A stretch of 13,884 nucleotides of DNA, from NCBI GenBank assembly GCA_044870185.1, contig JBIOYL010000354.1:1-13884 (forward strand), in the 5' to 3' direction. Position 1 is the first letter of the stretch. Each line of letters starts with the position of its first letter. The notes under the pieces are model-generated. The model did no database searches. It was not told where the DNA came from and was given only the letters and a program-made list of their open reading frames with translations. Below, piece after piece: positions 1 to 6,196 of this stretch. Origin of the DNA: JBIOYL01 sp044870185 (GTDB lineage: Bacteria > Actinomycetota > CALGFH01). The position numbers were made by a program, and so were the translations under genes.

Positions 1-122
1 ACGATGCCAGGCGGGGAGGCCACATGTTGGCCCTTCCAGGACGTTTGCGAGCCGGCACGGCCCAGGCAAGGCCCGGCCAACAGCATCAACCAAGCGCCAG
101 GCACGCTATCCACGGATCTAGG
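1..122. other. Edge segment with no recognisable gene
   Basis: This stretch lies downstream of the stop codon of the minus-strand nuclease-like gene. No reading frame gives a recognisable protein, and I see no strong hairpin followed by a T-run. It may hold the 3' untranslated region of the kinase-nuclease transcript. Confidence 0.4.
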
Positions 123-749
123 TCAGAACTCCCGCATACGGGCGTTCAGCGGCGAGCCGACCCGCTGCCGCTGGCGGATGATCTTCTGCCAGTCGTTGGG
201 CCTCGACTCCACGTGGAAGATGGCCCCGGGCGGCGAGTTGCCGATCCGGACCAGCCGAAGCTCCACGCCGAAGAAGCGGACGTCGTCGTCGGAGTGCTGG
301 TTCAGCCAGTCGAGGACGGCCCGGTGCTCCTCCCCCATCCGGGTCGTGATCCACACCACCGCCGAGACGTCGAGGCCGGCCGCGTAGGTGATGACCTGGC
401 CGAGGTGGGGGTGGTCGCTCGGCTCGAGCTGGTGCTCGATGGCGACGCGGCGTCCGCGGTCGGTCTGGGCGAGCAGGTCGACGGTGAACGCGCCGACCGC
501 GATGTCGCGGCCCACCTCGCGCAGGCCGCTGACGCCGATCTCCCGGGCCAGCCGGTCCAGGTTGGCCGACAGCCAGTCGGTGAAGTCGTCGTCGTCGCGC
601 CGGAACACGGTGCGGACGTCGACCTCGTCGACGTCGGCGAGCTGGGCGAGGGCCGTGCCGGAGCTCCGCCTGCCCGCCGTGCTTGTGGTCAGCGCGGGCC
701 GGGACGGGTCCGCCGTGGCGGGGGACGAGGTCAGGTCAGACTGGGTCAC
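123..749 (-). CDS. PD-(D/E)XK nuclease-like protein (N-terminal part of the DUF4268-type family)
   Basis: The 208-residue product has a low-complexity N-terminus (about 1-45), then a segment resembling the N-terminal nuclease-fold part of DUF4268-type proteins. Visible are FTDWLSANLDRLAREIG (56-72), VDLLA with Asp91, and the strand VAIEHQLEPSDHPHLGQ with Glu105-x-Gln107. Together these look like the D...ExQ/K catalytic signature. The family usually has ENQ; here it is EHQ. A conserved PNDWQK follows at 184-189. In relatives I recall, a C-terminal DUF4268 domain of about 100 residues follows, but here the protein ends 19 residues later, so it may be truncated. GTG start, 5 nt after the kinase stop codon, so translation is probably coupled; no strong Shine-Dalgarno sequence of its own. 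Nuclease activity, substrate and cellular role are not shown by the sequence. Confidence 0.75.
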   Translation of the reverse strand: MTQSDLTSSPATADPSRPALTTSTAGRRSSGTALAQLADVDEVDVRTVFRRDDDDFTDWLSANLDRLAREIGVSGLREVGRDIAVGAFTVDLLAQTDRGRRVAIEHQLEPSDHPHLGQVITYAAGLDVSAVVWITTRMGEEHRAVLDWLNQHSDDDVRFFGVELRLVRIGNSPPGAIFHVESRPNDWQKIIRQRQRVGSPLNARMREF

Positions 750-754
750 CGCGA

Positions 755-2284
755 TCAGCCGCCCAGCCCGCCGGCGGCCGCGGGATGCCCTGGCCCGGCG
801 GCGCCGCCACCCGAGGCGACGGCCACCTGCTCGGGCACGGCCACCTGCTCGGGCACGGCCACCTGCTCGGCGGCGATCCCGGGCAGCCGGACGGTGAAGG
901 TGACCGTCGCCTCGCCACAGGCGACCTCGACCGACCCGCCGTAGCCGTCGACCAGCCGGCGTACGATGTGCAGCCCCAGCCCGACGCCGGAGGCGGTCCG
1001 CGTGGTGGAGGCGTCGAGCTGCACGAACGGCTCGAAGATCCGGCGCCGGTCGGCGGGGGCGATCGGACGGCTTGCGTTCGTGACGGCCAGGACGACCCGG
1101 CCGTCGCCGGAGGCCACCTCGGCCTGCAGGCTCACGGTCGTCGCCGGGGTCGCGTACTTCACCGCGTTGCCGAGCAGGTTGACCAGCACGAGCCGAAGCG
1201 CCTCGTGCGGCATGGCCACGTAGACGCCGCGCAGGTCGGGCACGGTCATGTCCACCTTGTCACGATCCGGCCAGTCGTTCATGTCGTCGAGCACACCGGC
1301 CAGGACCGCGCCGACGTCGGTGACCGCCGAGCCGTCCGCCTGGATCACCTTGGACGAGTACACCAGGTTGTCGACCACCCGGGCCAGGCGGCGCGCCTCG
1401 CGCAGGATGCGCTGCGCGTACTCGTGGCGCTGGCGTGGCGTGAGCCGGTCGTCGCGGGCGAGCAGCAGCTCGCCGAAGCCGAGGATGCCGGTGAGCGGCG
1501 TGCGCAGCTCGTGCGAGACGACGTTGTAGAGCTCGTCCTTGAGGCGCTGGGACTGCTGGAGCTCGCGCACGACCGCACGCTCGCCTTCCCACAGCCGCTG
1601 GTAGGAGGCCTCGGCCTCGGCCCGGCTGACCTCGTTCAGGCGCCAGTTGGCCAGGCTGGCCAGGCTGGCGGCCAGGATGAACAGATCGTCGATGACCGCC
1701 CATTTCCAGGGGTTCGTCCACGCCTCGGGGTGGTCGTAGACGCTCATGGGCTCGAGCACGCCCACGACGCCGTAGTACACGACCACGAACCCGATGGCGA
1801 CGAGGTAGGGGAAGCCGTCCTGGTAGAGCATGATGACCGCGACCATCACGAAGAAGTGGAAGTGCATCTCGGCCAGACCGCCCGTGAAGTGGACCAGGAT
1901 GGCCGAGCTCAACAGCAGACCCAGGGTGGCCAGGCCCGACCGCCATCGCCGGGACGCCTGCGGCCAGGAGGCGAATGCGGCCGCCCCGGCGATGATGGCG
2001 GCTCCGGTCGCCGCCCTGGCGACGCCGAGGCCCTCCACGATGCCGAGGGCGGCCAGCACCGGGACGTGGAGCCAGAGCAGGGCCAGGATCGCCCGGTGCC
2101 GGGTGCGCCAGACCGGGTCGGGCAGCGACCGGCCCTCGGGCAGCGTGCGGCGGGCTCGGCGCAGCAGGCTCACGGCCAACGACCACTCTCCCTCGGGCAT
2201 CGTCCCGGCTGGCGCCGTCGCTCGGCCGACGGCGGGCGTGACGGGCGCTCGCGGCGATGGGGGAACGGGGGACCGGAGCGTCAC
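755..2284 (-). CDS. Membrane-bound sensor histidine kinase
   Basis: The product (509 aa from GTG) has several hydrophobic helices between about residues 63 and 215. These include a motif-rich stretch, GGLAEMHFHFFVMVAV (135-150), of a type I recall in other bacterial sensor proteins. A short coiled linker (219-250) leads to the HisKA H-box NVVSHELRTPLTGILGF, phospho-acceptor His258. The ATPase domain has an N-box (LVNLLGNAVKYATP, Asn373), an F-box (FEPF, 417-420) and a G2 box (GVGLGL, 433-438). The G1 box is degenerate: VTNASRPIAP (401-410) replaces the usual DxGxG. The C-terminus ends in a tandem EQVAVP repeat and a Gly/Ala tail. No response regulator gene is adjacent. Start uncertain: GTG 2284 has GGAGGA 15 nt upstream; ATG 2200 is an alternative just before the first membrane helix. 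It probably forms an operon with the downstream nuclease-like gene. Confidence 0.9.
   Translation of the reverse strand: MTLRSPVPPSPRAPVTPAVGRATAPAGTMPEGEWSLAVSLLRRARRTLPEGRSLPDPVWRTRHRAILALLWLHVPVLAALGIVEGLGVARAATGAAIIAGAAAFASWPQASRRWRSGLATLGLLLSSAILVHFTGGLAEMHFHFFVMVAVIMLYQDGFPYLVAIGFVVVYYGVVGVLEPMSVYDHPEAWTNPWKWAVIDDLFILAASLASLANWRLNEVSRAEAEASYQRLWEGERAVVRELQQSQRLKDELYNVVSHELRTPLTGILGFGELLLARDDRLTPRQRHEYAQRILREARRLARVVDNLVYSSKVIQADGSAVTDVGAVLAGVLDDMNDWPDRDKVDMTVPDLRGVYVAMPHEALRLVLVNLLGNAVKYATPATTVSLQAEVASGDGRVVLAVTNASRPIAPADRRRIFEPFVQLDASTTRTASGVGLGLHIVRRLVDGYGGSVEVACGEATVTFTVRLPGIAAEQVAVPEQVAVPEQVAVASGGGAAGPGHPAAAGGLGG
822..870. repeat. 18-bp in-frame tandem repeat in the kinase 3' end
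   Basis: Two perfect copies of GCCACCTGCTCGGGCACG (822-839 and 840-857) are followed by a 13-bp partial copy (858-870). Because the unit is 18 bp the repeat keeps frame and encodes EQVAVP units on the minus strand, outside the ATPase domain. It is probably a slippage-type tandem duplication. Confidence 0.9.
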
Positions 2285-2643
2285 GCCCGGCGTTCGACGT
2301 CCTCCGGGACGAGGGACACGATACGGCGAGGAACGTAGCCAACGCCAACTGCGCTGCCCAGCGGCATTCCTGTCGAGCTTGCCTACGCAGGTCTACCGCC
2401 GGTTCGCCGCGAGTGGCTGGTACGTCGCGAGTCGGTCAGGGTTCGCGCACCCGGCCGGCATGCTCGCCTGATCGCCGCGCAACGCGCATCATCAGCCGCG
2501 TGGGCGGCTCGCCGGCGGGTGTGGATGACCTCCCGCATCGCGGCTCGTCCGGCGGCCGCCCACGCTGGCAGCGGCACCTCGGGCCGTGCGCGTCTGCCTC
2601 GTCACGGGCGCCACCTCCGGGAGCTGACGCGCCGTGGAATCTA
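2285..2643. other. Gene-free region between kinase and aldo/keto reductase
   Basis: About 360 bp without a recognisable coding region on either strand. Short open frames are present (for example 2436-2660 minus), but their translations are Arg/Pro/Ala-rich and match nothing I know. The left end should contain the kinase promoter: on the minus strand TTGGCG (2348-2343) and TATCGT (2323-2318) are separated by 19 bp. That would put transcription start close to 2311, compatible with the GTG at 2284. The spacer is longer than ideal, so this is a weak call. Confidence 0.35.
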
Positions 2644-2674
2644 GTGACAGCGATTGACATCTGTCAGTTATGAT
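2644..2674 (+). promoter_or_regulatory. Promoter with overlapping TetR-type operator upstream of the aldo/keto reductase
   Basis: A -10-like TATGAT lies at 2669-2674, with a -35-like GTGACA at 2644-2649 (19 bp spacer). Between them sits the inverted repeat TGACA-TC-TGTCA (2655-2666), and a further direct TGACA copy is at 2645-2649, exactly 10 bp or one helical turn upstream of the left arm. A palindrome between -35 and -10 is the classical place for a TetR-family operator, and a TetR gene lies downstream in the same transcription unit. Repression of both genes by that TetR protein is inference. The TTGACA at 2654-2659 is only 9 bp from TATGAT, so it is not the -35 for that -10. Confidence 0.5.
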
Positions 2675-2707
2675 CTGCTGGTCGTGACGGCGAAGAGGGA
2701 GGATCCC

Positions 2708-3712
2708 GTGACCACACGCTCACTCGGCTCGACCGGCCTCCGCGTCTCGGCGCTCGGCCTGGGCTGTATGGGAATGTCCGACTTCTATGGTCCCGCCGAT
2801 GAGCAGGAGTCGATCGCCACGATCCGGGCGGCGCTCGACGTCGGCGTGACGCTCCTCGACACCGGCGACTACTACGGGATGGGGCACAACGAGCTCCTGA
2901 TCCGCGAGGCGCTCCGCGGTCGCAATCGCGAGCAGGTCGTTCTGAGCGTCAAGTTCGGGCTCATGCGCGCCCCCGACGGGTCGATCGTCGGCAACGACCT
3001 ACGCCCGCCCGCGGTCAAGAACTTCCTCGCCTACACGCTTCGCCGCCTGGGCACAGGCTACGTCGACGTCTACCGGCCCGGGCGGGTCTTTCCCGACGTC
3101 CCGATCGAGGAGACGGTCGGCGCGATCGCCGAGATGGTGCAGGCGGGCTATGTCCGCCATGTCGGCCTCTCCGAGGTCGGCGCTGAGACGGTCCGCCGCG
3201 CACATGCCGTCCATCCCATCTCCGACCTGCAGATCGAGTACTCGCTCCTCTCGCGCGGGATCGAGGACGAGATCCTGCCCACCTGTCGCGGGCTCGGGAT
3301 CGGCGTCACCGCCTACGGCGTCCTCTCCCGCGGGCTGCTCTCCGGCCACTGGTCGAAGGAGCGGGTGGCGACACTCGTCCCGCATGACTTCCGCGCCTCC
3401 GCCCCGCGCTTCACCGGTGCGAACCTCGAGCGCAACCTCGACCTCGTCGAGACGCTCCGCGTCGTCGCCGAGGCGAAGGGGGCGACGGTCGCCCAGATCG
3501 CGATCGCCTGGGTTCTCTCCCGCGGGGAGGACGTCGTGCCGCTCGTCGGTGCCCGCCGCCGCGAGCGGCTCGCCGAGGCCTTGGGCGCGCTCGAGCTCGA
3601 GCTCACCGGCGTGGATCTCGCACGGATCGAGGCGGCCATCCCTGCCGGCGCCGCCGCAGGCGAGCGCTACCAGACCGAGCAGATGGCGATCCTCGACAGC
3701 GAGCGCGGCTAG
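2708..3712 (+). CDS. Aldo/keto reductase family oxidoreductase
   Basis: A 334-residue (beta/alpha)8-barrel NADPH-dependent oxidoreductase of the aldo/keto reductase superfamily, of usual length. The N-terminus RSLGSTGLRVSALGLGCMGMS is typical. Tetrad residues Asp51 and Tyr56 (LLDTGDYYGMGHNE) and Lys82 (LSVKFG) are present. The fourth residue is not His: where relatives have YYLHR this protein has VYRPGR (122-126), leaving Gly at the His position. The C-terminal cofactor-binding part is visible as VVPLVGARRRERLAEALGAL. GTG 2708 is chosen because GGGAGGA lies at 2697-2703, four bases upstream; an upstream in-frame GTG at 2684 lacks this. It is followed after 12 nt by a TetR gene. Codon use is strongly biased to CTC for Leu, unlike the surrounding genes. 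Substrate cannot be predicted. Confidence 0.93.
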   Translation: MTTRSLGSTGLRVSALGLGCMGMSDFYGPADEQESIATIRAALDVGVTLLDTGDYYGMGHNELLIREALRGRNREQVVLSVKFGLMRAPDGSIVGNDLRPPAVKNFLAYTLRRLGTGYVDVYRPGRVFPDVPIEETVGAIAEMVQAGYVRHVGLSEVGAETVRRAHAVHPISDLQIEYSLLSRGIEDEILPTCRGLGIGVTAYGVLSRGLLSGHWSKERVATLVPHDFRASAPRFTGANLERNLDLVETLRVVAEAKGATVAQIAIAWVLSRGEDVVPLVGARRRERLAEALGALELELTGVDLARIEAAIPAGAAAGERYQTEQMAILDSERG

Positions 3713-3724
3713 GCGCGCGCCGCG

Positions 3725-4327
3725 GTGCCAGGGGAGGCGTTGACACGCGAGCAGATCCTGGCAGCAGCGGAGGAGGCCCTCCGTCGCTACGGCCCTGCCA
3801 AGGCCAACGTGGTCGACGTCGCCCGCGCGCTCGGGGTGAGCCACGGGAGCGTCTACCGTCACTTCGCAAGCAAGGCGGCGCTCCGCGACGCCGTCACCGA
3901 GCGCTGGCTCGCGGGCATCTCCAAGCCGCTCGCAGCCGTCGCCAGCGACAAGGGGCCGGCGCCCGAGCGCCTCCGGCGCTGGCTCGACGGTCTCGTCGAG
4001 GCGAAACGCCGCAAAGCTCTCGACGACCCTGAGCTCTTCGCCACCTACGTCGAGCTGACCGCCGACGCCCGCAAGGTCGTGCGGGCGCACGTCGACACGC
4101 TCGTCGAGCAGCTCTCATCGATCATCGTGGACGGCGTCGCCCAGGGCGAGTTCGCGGTCGAGGACCCGGTGGCAGCCGCCCGCGCGGCGTTCGACGCGAC
4201 GAGCCGCTTTCACAATCCGGCGCACGTGGCCGAATGGGGCGACCCACAGATCGACGCCGCGTACGAGGGCGTCCGCTCCCTCGTCCTGCGCGGGTTGGCA
4301 GGCAAGGCGCCGCGGCACGACGCTTGA
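3725..4327 (+). CDS. TetR/AcrR family transcriptional regulator
   Basis: The product is 200 aa, normal for TetR regulators. The N-terminal DNA-binding domain spans about residues 7-53, with the helix-turn-helix VVDVARALGVSHGSVYRHFASKAAL typical of the family. The remainder is an alpha-helical ligand-binding and dimerisation region without an assignable ligand. It begins 12 nt after the reductase stop codon and is probably co-transcribed. The TGACA/TGTCA palindrome in the shared promoter is the likely operator, making this a self-repressing unit (inference). Start is uncertain: GTG 3725 has no clear Shine-Dalgarno, whereas TTG 3740 has GGGGAGG only 2 bases upstream; translation may be coupled to the reductase. 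It shares the CTC-rich codon use of its neighbour. Confidence 0.92.
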   Translation: MPGEALTREQILAAAEEALRRYGPAKANVVDVARALGVSHGSVYRHFASKAALRDAVTERWLAGISKPLAAVASDKGPAPERLRRWLDGLVEAKRRKALDDPELFATYVELTADARKVVRAHVDTLVEQLSSIIVDGVAQGEFAVEDPVAAARAAFDATSRFHNPAHVAEWGDPQIDAAYEGVRSLVLRGLAGKAPRHDA

Positions 4328-4411
4328 CTTGGCTCGATCGCAGCATCCCTCCTCGTGCGCATGGCGAGCGCGGTCGTTATCAGGTTGTGACAGGCGGCGG
4401 GCGGCACATGA

Positions 4412-4440
4412 CCAGATCCCTGGTAGGAATGGGATCCTGG
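4412..4440 (+). promoter_or_regulatory. 5'-leader hairpin before the L,D-transpeptidase gene
   Basis: GATCCC (4415-4420) pairs with GGGATC (4431-4436) around a 10-nt loop. Three further pairs (CCA 4412-4414 with TGG 4438-4440) form if C4437 is bulged. The loop holds an AGGA. The hairpin ends four bases before ATG 4445, so it could influence translation start choice or mRNA stability. No T-run follows, so it is not a typical terminator of the upstream TetR gene. Confidence 0.35.
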
Positions 4441-4444
4441 GGGA

Positions 4445-5359
4445 ATGGGTCAAGCAGGCGTGAGAAGAGGCGTGATCGGCAGGATGACGTCGGAACGGCG
4501 GGACCGGGCGGCCGGCTTGCTGGCCGGAGCGCTGCTCGTGGCGCTGCTGTCGCTTGGCGGCTGCTCGGCCGGCACGGCCCAGGAGCCGGGCGGCCAGGCC
4601 GGCGGCCCGACCAGTGCCGCGCCGACAACCGCCCACCCGACCACCGCCGCACCCACCACCGGCCACCCGACCACCACCGCTGCGACGACGACCACCAGCC
4701 CGCCGGCCACCCGGGCCGCACCGCCGACGACCGCCAAGCCGCCCCCCAAGCCCGTCCAGCCCGCCAAGCTCGGCCCGGGCTCCTCGGGACCGGCGGTGGC
4801 CGCCCTGCAGCGCCGGCTCGCCCAGCTCCACTACGACGTGCATGCCTTCGACGGGCAGTGGGGCTCGGAGACGACCCACGCGGTGGTCTCGTTCCAGAAG
4901 GTGAACCGGCTCGGCCGCGACGGCATCGCCGGCAGGCGCACCCAGGCGGCGCTCGCCCACCCGCGCGTCCCACGGCCGCGCTCGACGGCCGGCGGCTTCC
5001 ACGTCGAGGCCGATCTCAGCCTCCAGGTCGTGTACCTGGTCGACGGCGGCCGCATCACGCGCATCCTCGACGCGTCGTCCGCCTCGGGCGAGACCTACGT
5101 CTCCCAGGGCGATACGCGCGTCGCCGTCACGCCGCTCGGCGACTTCCGGGTCGAGCGCAAGATCAACGCCTGGCATCGCAGCCCCCTCGGGCTGCTGTAC
5201 CGCCCGGCCTTCTTCCACGGCGGCTACGCGCTGCACGGCGCGCTGAGCGTGCCGCCCTTCCCGGCCAGCCACGGCTGCATCCGCATCACGACCGCGGCCA
5301 TGGACCGGCTCTACGACCGGCTGGCGCTCGGCACCGAGGTGCTCGTCTACCGGAGCTGA
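4445..5359 (+). CDS. L,D-transpeptidase (YkuD) lipoprotein with peptidoglycan-binding domain
   Basis: A secreted cell-wall enzyme that should form or remodel 3-3 peptide cross-links in peptidoglycan. The N-terminus has Arg residues, a hydrophobic core and the lipobox LSLGGC (Cys40, counted from ATG 4445), so it is probably a membrane-anchored lipoprotein. A long Thr/Pro/Ala linker (about 51-107) is followed by a PG_binding_1-type domain (108-172, GSSGPAVAALQRRLAQLHY...DGQWGSETTHAVVSFQ). The YkuD catalytic domain (185-304) contains ALHG and the signature SHGCIR with catalytic Cys278 and His276. All key residues are present. Start is ambiguous: ATG 4484 gives the most conventional signal peptide, while ATG 4445 directly abuts a GGGGGA run. 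The gene stands alone, about 120 bp after tetR and 170 bp before the peroxiredoxin. Confidence 0.93.
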   Translation: MGQAGVRRGVIGRMTSERRDRAAGLLAGALLVALLSLGGCSAGTAQEPGGQAGGPTSAAPTTAHPTTAAPTTGHPTTTAATTTTSPPATRAAPPTTAKPPPKPVQPAKLGPGSSGPAVAALQRRLAQLHYDVHAFDGQWGSETTHAVVSFQKVNRLGRDGIAGRRTQAALAHPRVPRPRSTAGGFHVEADLSLQVVYLVDGGRITRILDASSASGETYVSQGDTRVAVTPLGDFRVERKINAWHRSPLGLLYRPAFFHGGYALHGALSVPPFPASHGCIRITTAAMDRLYDRLALGTEVLVYRS

Positions 5360-5444
5360 CCGTCCGCGGGCCGGCCGACCGCACCCACGCGGCCGGCCGC
5401 CGCCGGCCGGCCGCCGCCATGCCGCGGCCGACCCTCCGCGGTCG

Positions 5445-5457
5445 TGCGATGATCGCA
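5445..5457. promoter_or_regulatory. 13-bp perfect palindrome upstream of the peroxiredoxin gene
   Basis: TGCGAT-G-ATCGCA is a perfect inverted repeat with a one-base centre, 71 bp before the peroxiredoxin ATG in an otherwise G/C-only stretch. Its size and position suit a dimeric regulator site. No regulator gene lies nearby, and which protein would bind is unknown. Confidence 0.35.
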
Positions 5458-5528
5458 TCGGGCCGCCCACCGGCGGCCAGGACCACCGCGGCTCCCCAGC
5501 CGCATGTTCGACCAAGCGAGGACCCGAC

Positions 5529-5999
5529 ATGGCCAAGCTCGAGGCGGGCGCCGAGGCGCCGCCGTTCACCCTGCCCGACCAGGACGGCAAGCCGGTCTCG
5601 CTGGACGACTTCAGGGGCCGCCGGGTGCTCGTCTACTTCTACCCGGCCGACGACACGCCCGGCTGCACCAAGGAGGCATGCCAGTTCAACGACAACCTGG
5701 CCGCCTTCCAGGCCGCCGCCGTGCCCGTGGTCGGCATCTCCCCGGACGACGCCGCCAGCCACGTGCGCTTCCGCAACAAGTACGGCCTGCGCTTCCCGCT
5801 GCTGACCGACGCCGACCACCAGGTCATGGAGCGCTACGGCGCGTGGGGCGAGAAGACCATGTACGGCAAGACCACGGTCGGCGTGCTGCGCTCGACCTTC
5901 CTGATCGGCGCCGACGGCAAGGTCGAGCAGGCCTGGCACAACGTCAAGGCCGACGGTCACGCCGCCAAGGTGCTCGAGGCGCTCGGCTCCACGGGCTGA
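5529..5999 (+). CDS. bcp: Thioredoxin-dependent peroxiredoxin (Bcp/PrxQ type)
   Basis: The 156-residue cytosolic protein has the AhpC/TSA fold of thiol peroxidases that reduce H2O2 and organic hydroperoxides. The active-site motif is DDTPGCTKEAC: peroxidatic Cys46, with Thr43 and Pro44 in place, and a second Cys51 five residues later. That spacing is characteristic of two-Cys Bcp/PrxQ proteins that form an intramolecular disulfide and are recycled by thioredoxin. Further family motifs are LVYFYPADDT, VVGISPDD and VGVLRSTFLIGADGKV, with the conserved Arg in VLRSTFLI. ATG 5529 has AGGA six bases upstream. A palindrome lies about 70 bp upstream. The length is normal for the family and nothing is missing. 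Confidence 0.95.
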   Translation: MAKLEAGAEAPPFTLPDQDGKPVSLDDFRGRRVLVYFYPADDTPGCTKEACQFNDNLAAFQAAAVPVVGISPDDAASHVRFRNKYGLRFPLLTDADHQVMERYGAWGEKTMYGKTTVGVLRSTFLIGADGKVEQAWHNVKADGHAAKVLEALGSTG

Positions 6000-6032
6000 G
6001 GGACTGCGGGGCCTCCGCGGACGGTGGGCTTG

Positions 6033-6047
6033 ACCGGCACGGCCGGT
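6033..6047 (+). terminator. Hairpin after the peroxiredoxin gene
   Basis: ACCGGC (6033-6038), loop ACG, GCCGGT (6042-6047) is a perfect 6-bp stem 33 nt after the stop codon. It has no T-run, so only a weak terminator assignment is possible; GC-rich genomes form such stems often by chance. Confidence 0.25.
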
Positions 6048-6196
6048 GCGACCGGGCGGACCCGGCTGGCCGGTCGCCGCCGGCGTCAGTAGCGCGCGCC
6101 GAACTGACCGCCGGCCGTGGAGTTGCGGCGGACGGGACGCCTGCGAGCCGATAGGCTGCCACGATCATGTGCTCGATGTGCGGGTAGGTCGCCGCC

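Noticed and set aside
822..870. CRISPR-like repeat array
   Set aside because: The copies are directly adjacent 18-bp in-frame units without spacers, encoding EQVAVP repeats; no cas gene is present.
683..2338. Long plus-strand open frame (551 codons) across the kinase locus
   Set aside because: Its product is rich in Gly, Asp, His, Val and Arg with no motif, and it is antisense to a clear histidine kinase. Long antisense frames are expected at this GC content.
2436..2660. Small minus-strand gene in the kinase-AKR gap
   Set aside because: There is no recognisable protein pattern and no convincing ribosome binding site, and composition is typical of random GC-rich DNA.
2654..2674. TTGACA with TATGAT as a paired promoter
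   Set aside because: The spacer is only 9 bp. The TTGACA overlaps the operator palindrome; GTGACA further upstream is the better -35.
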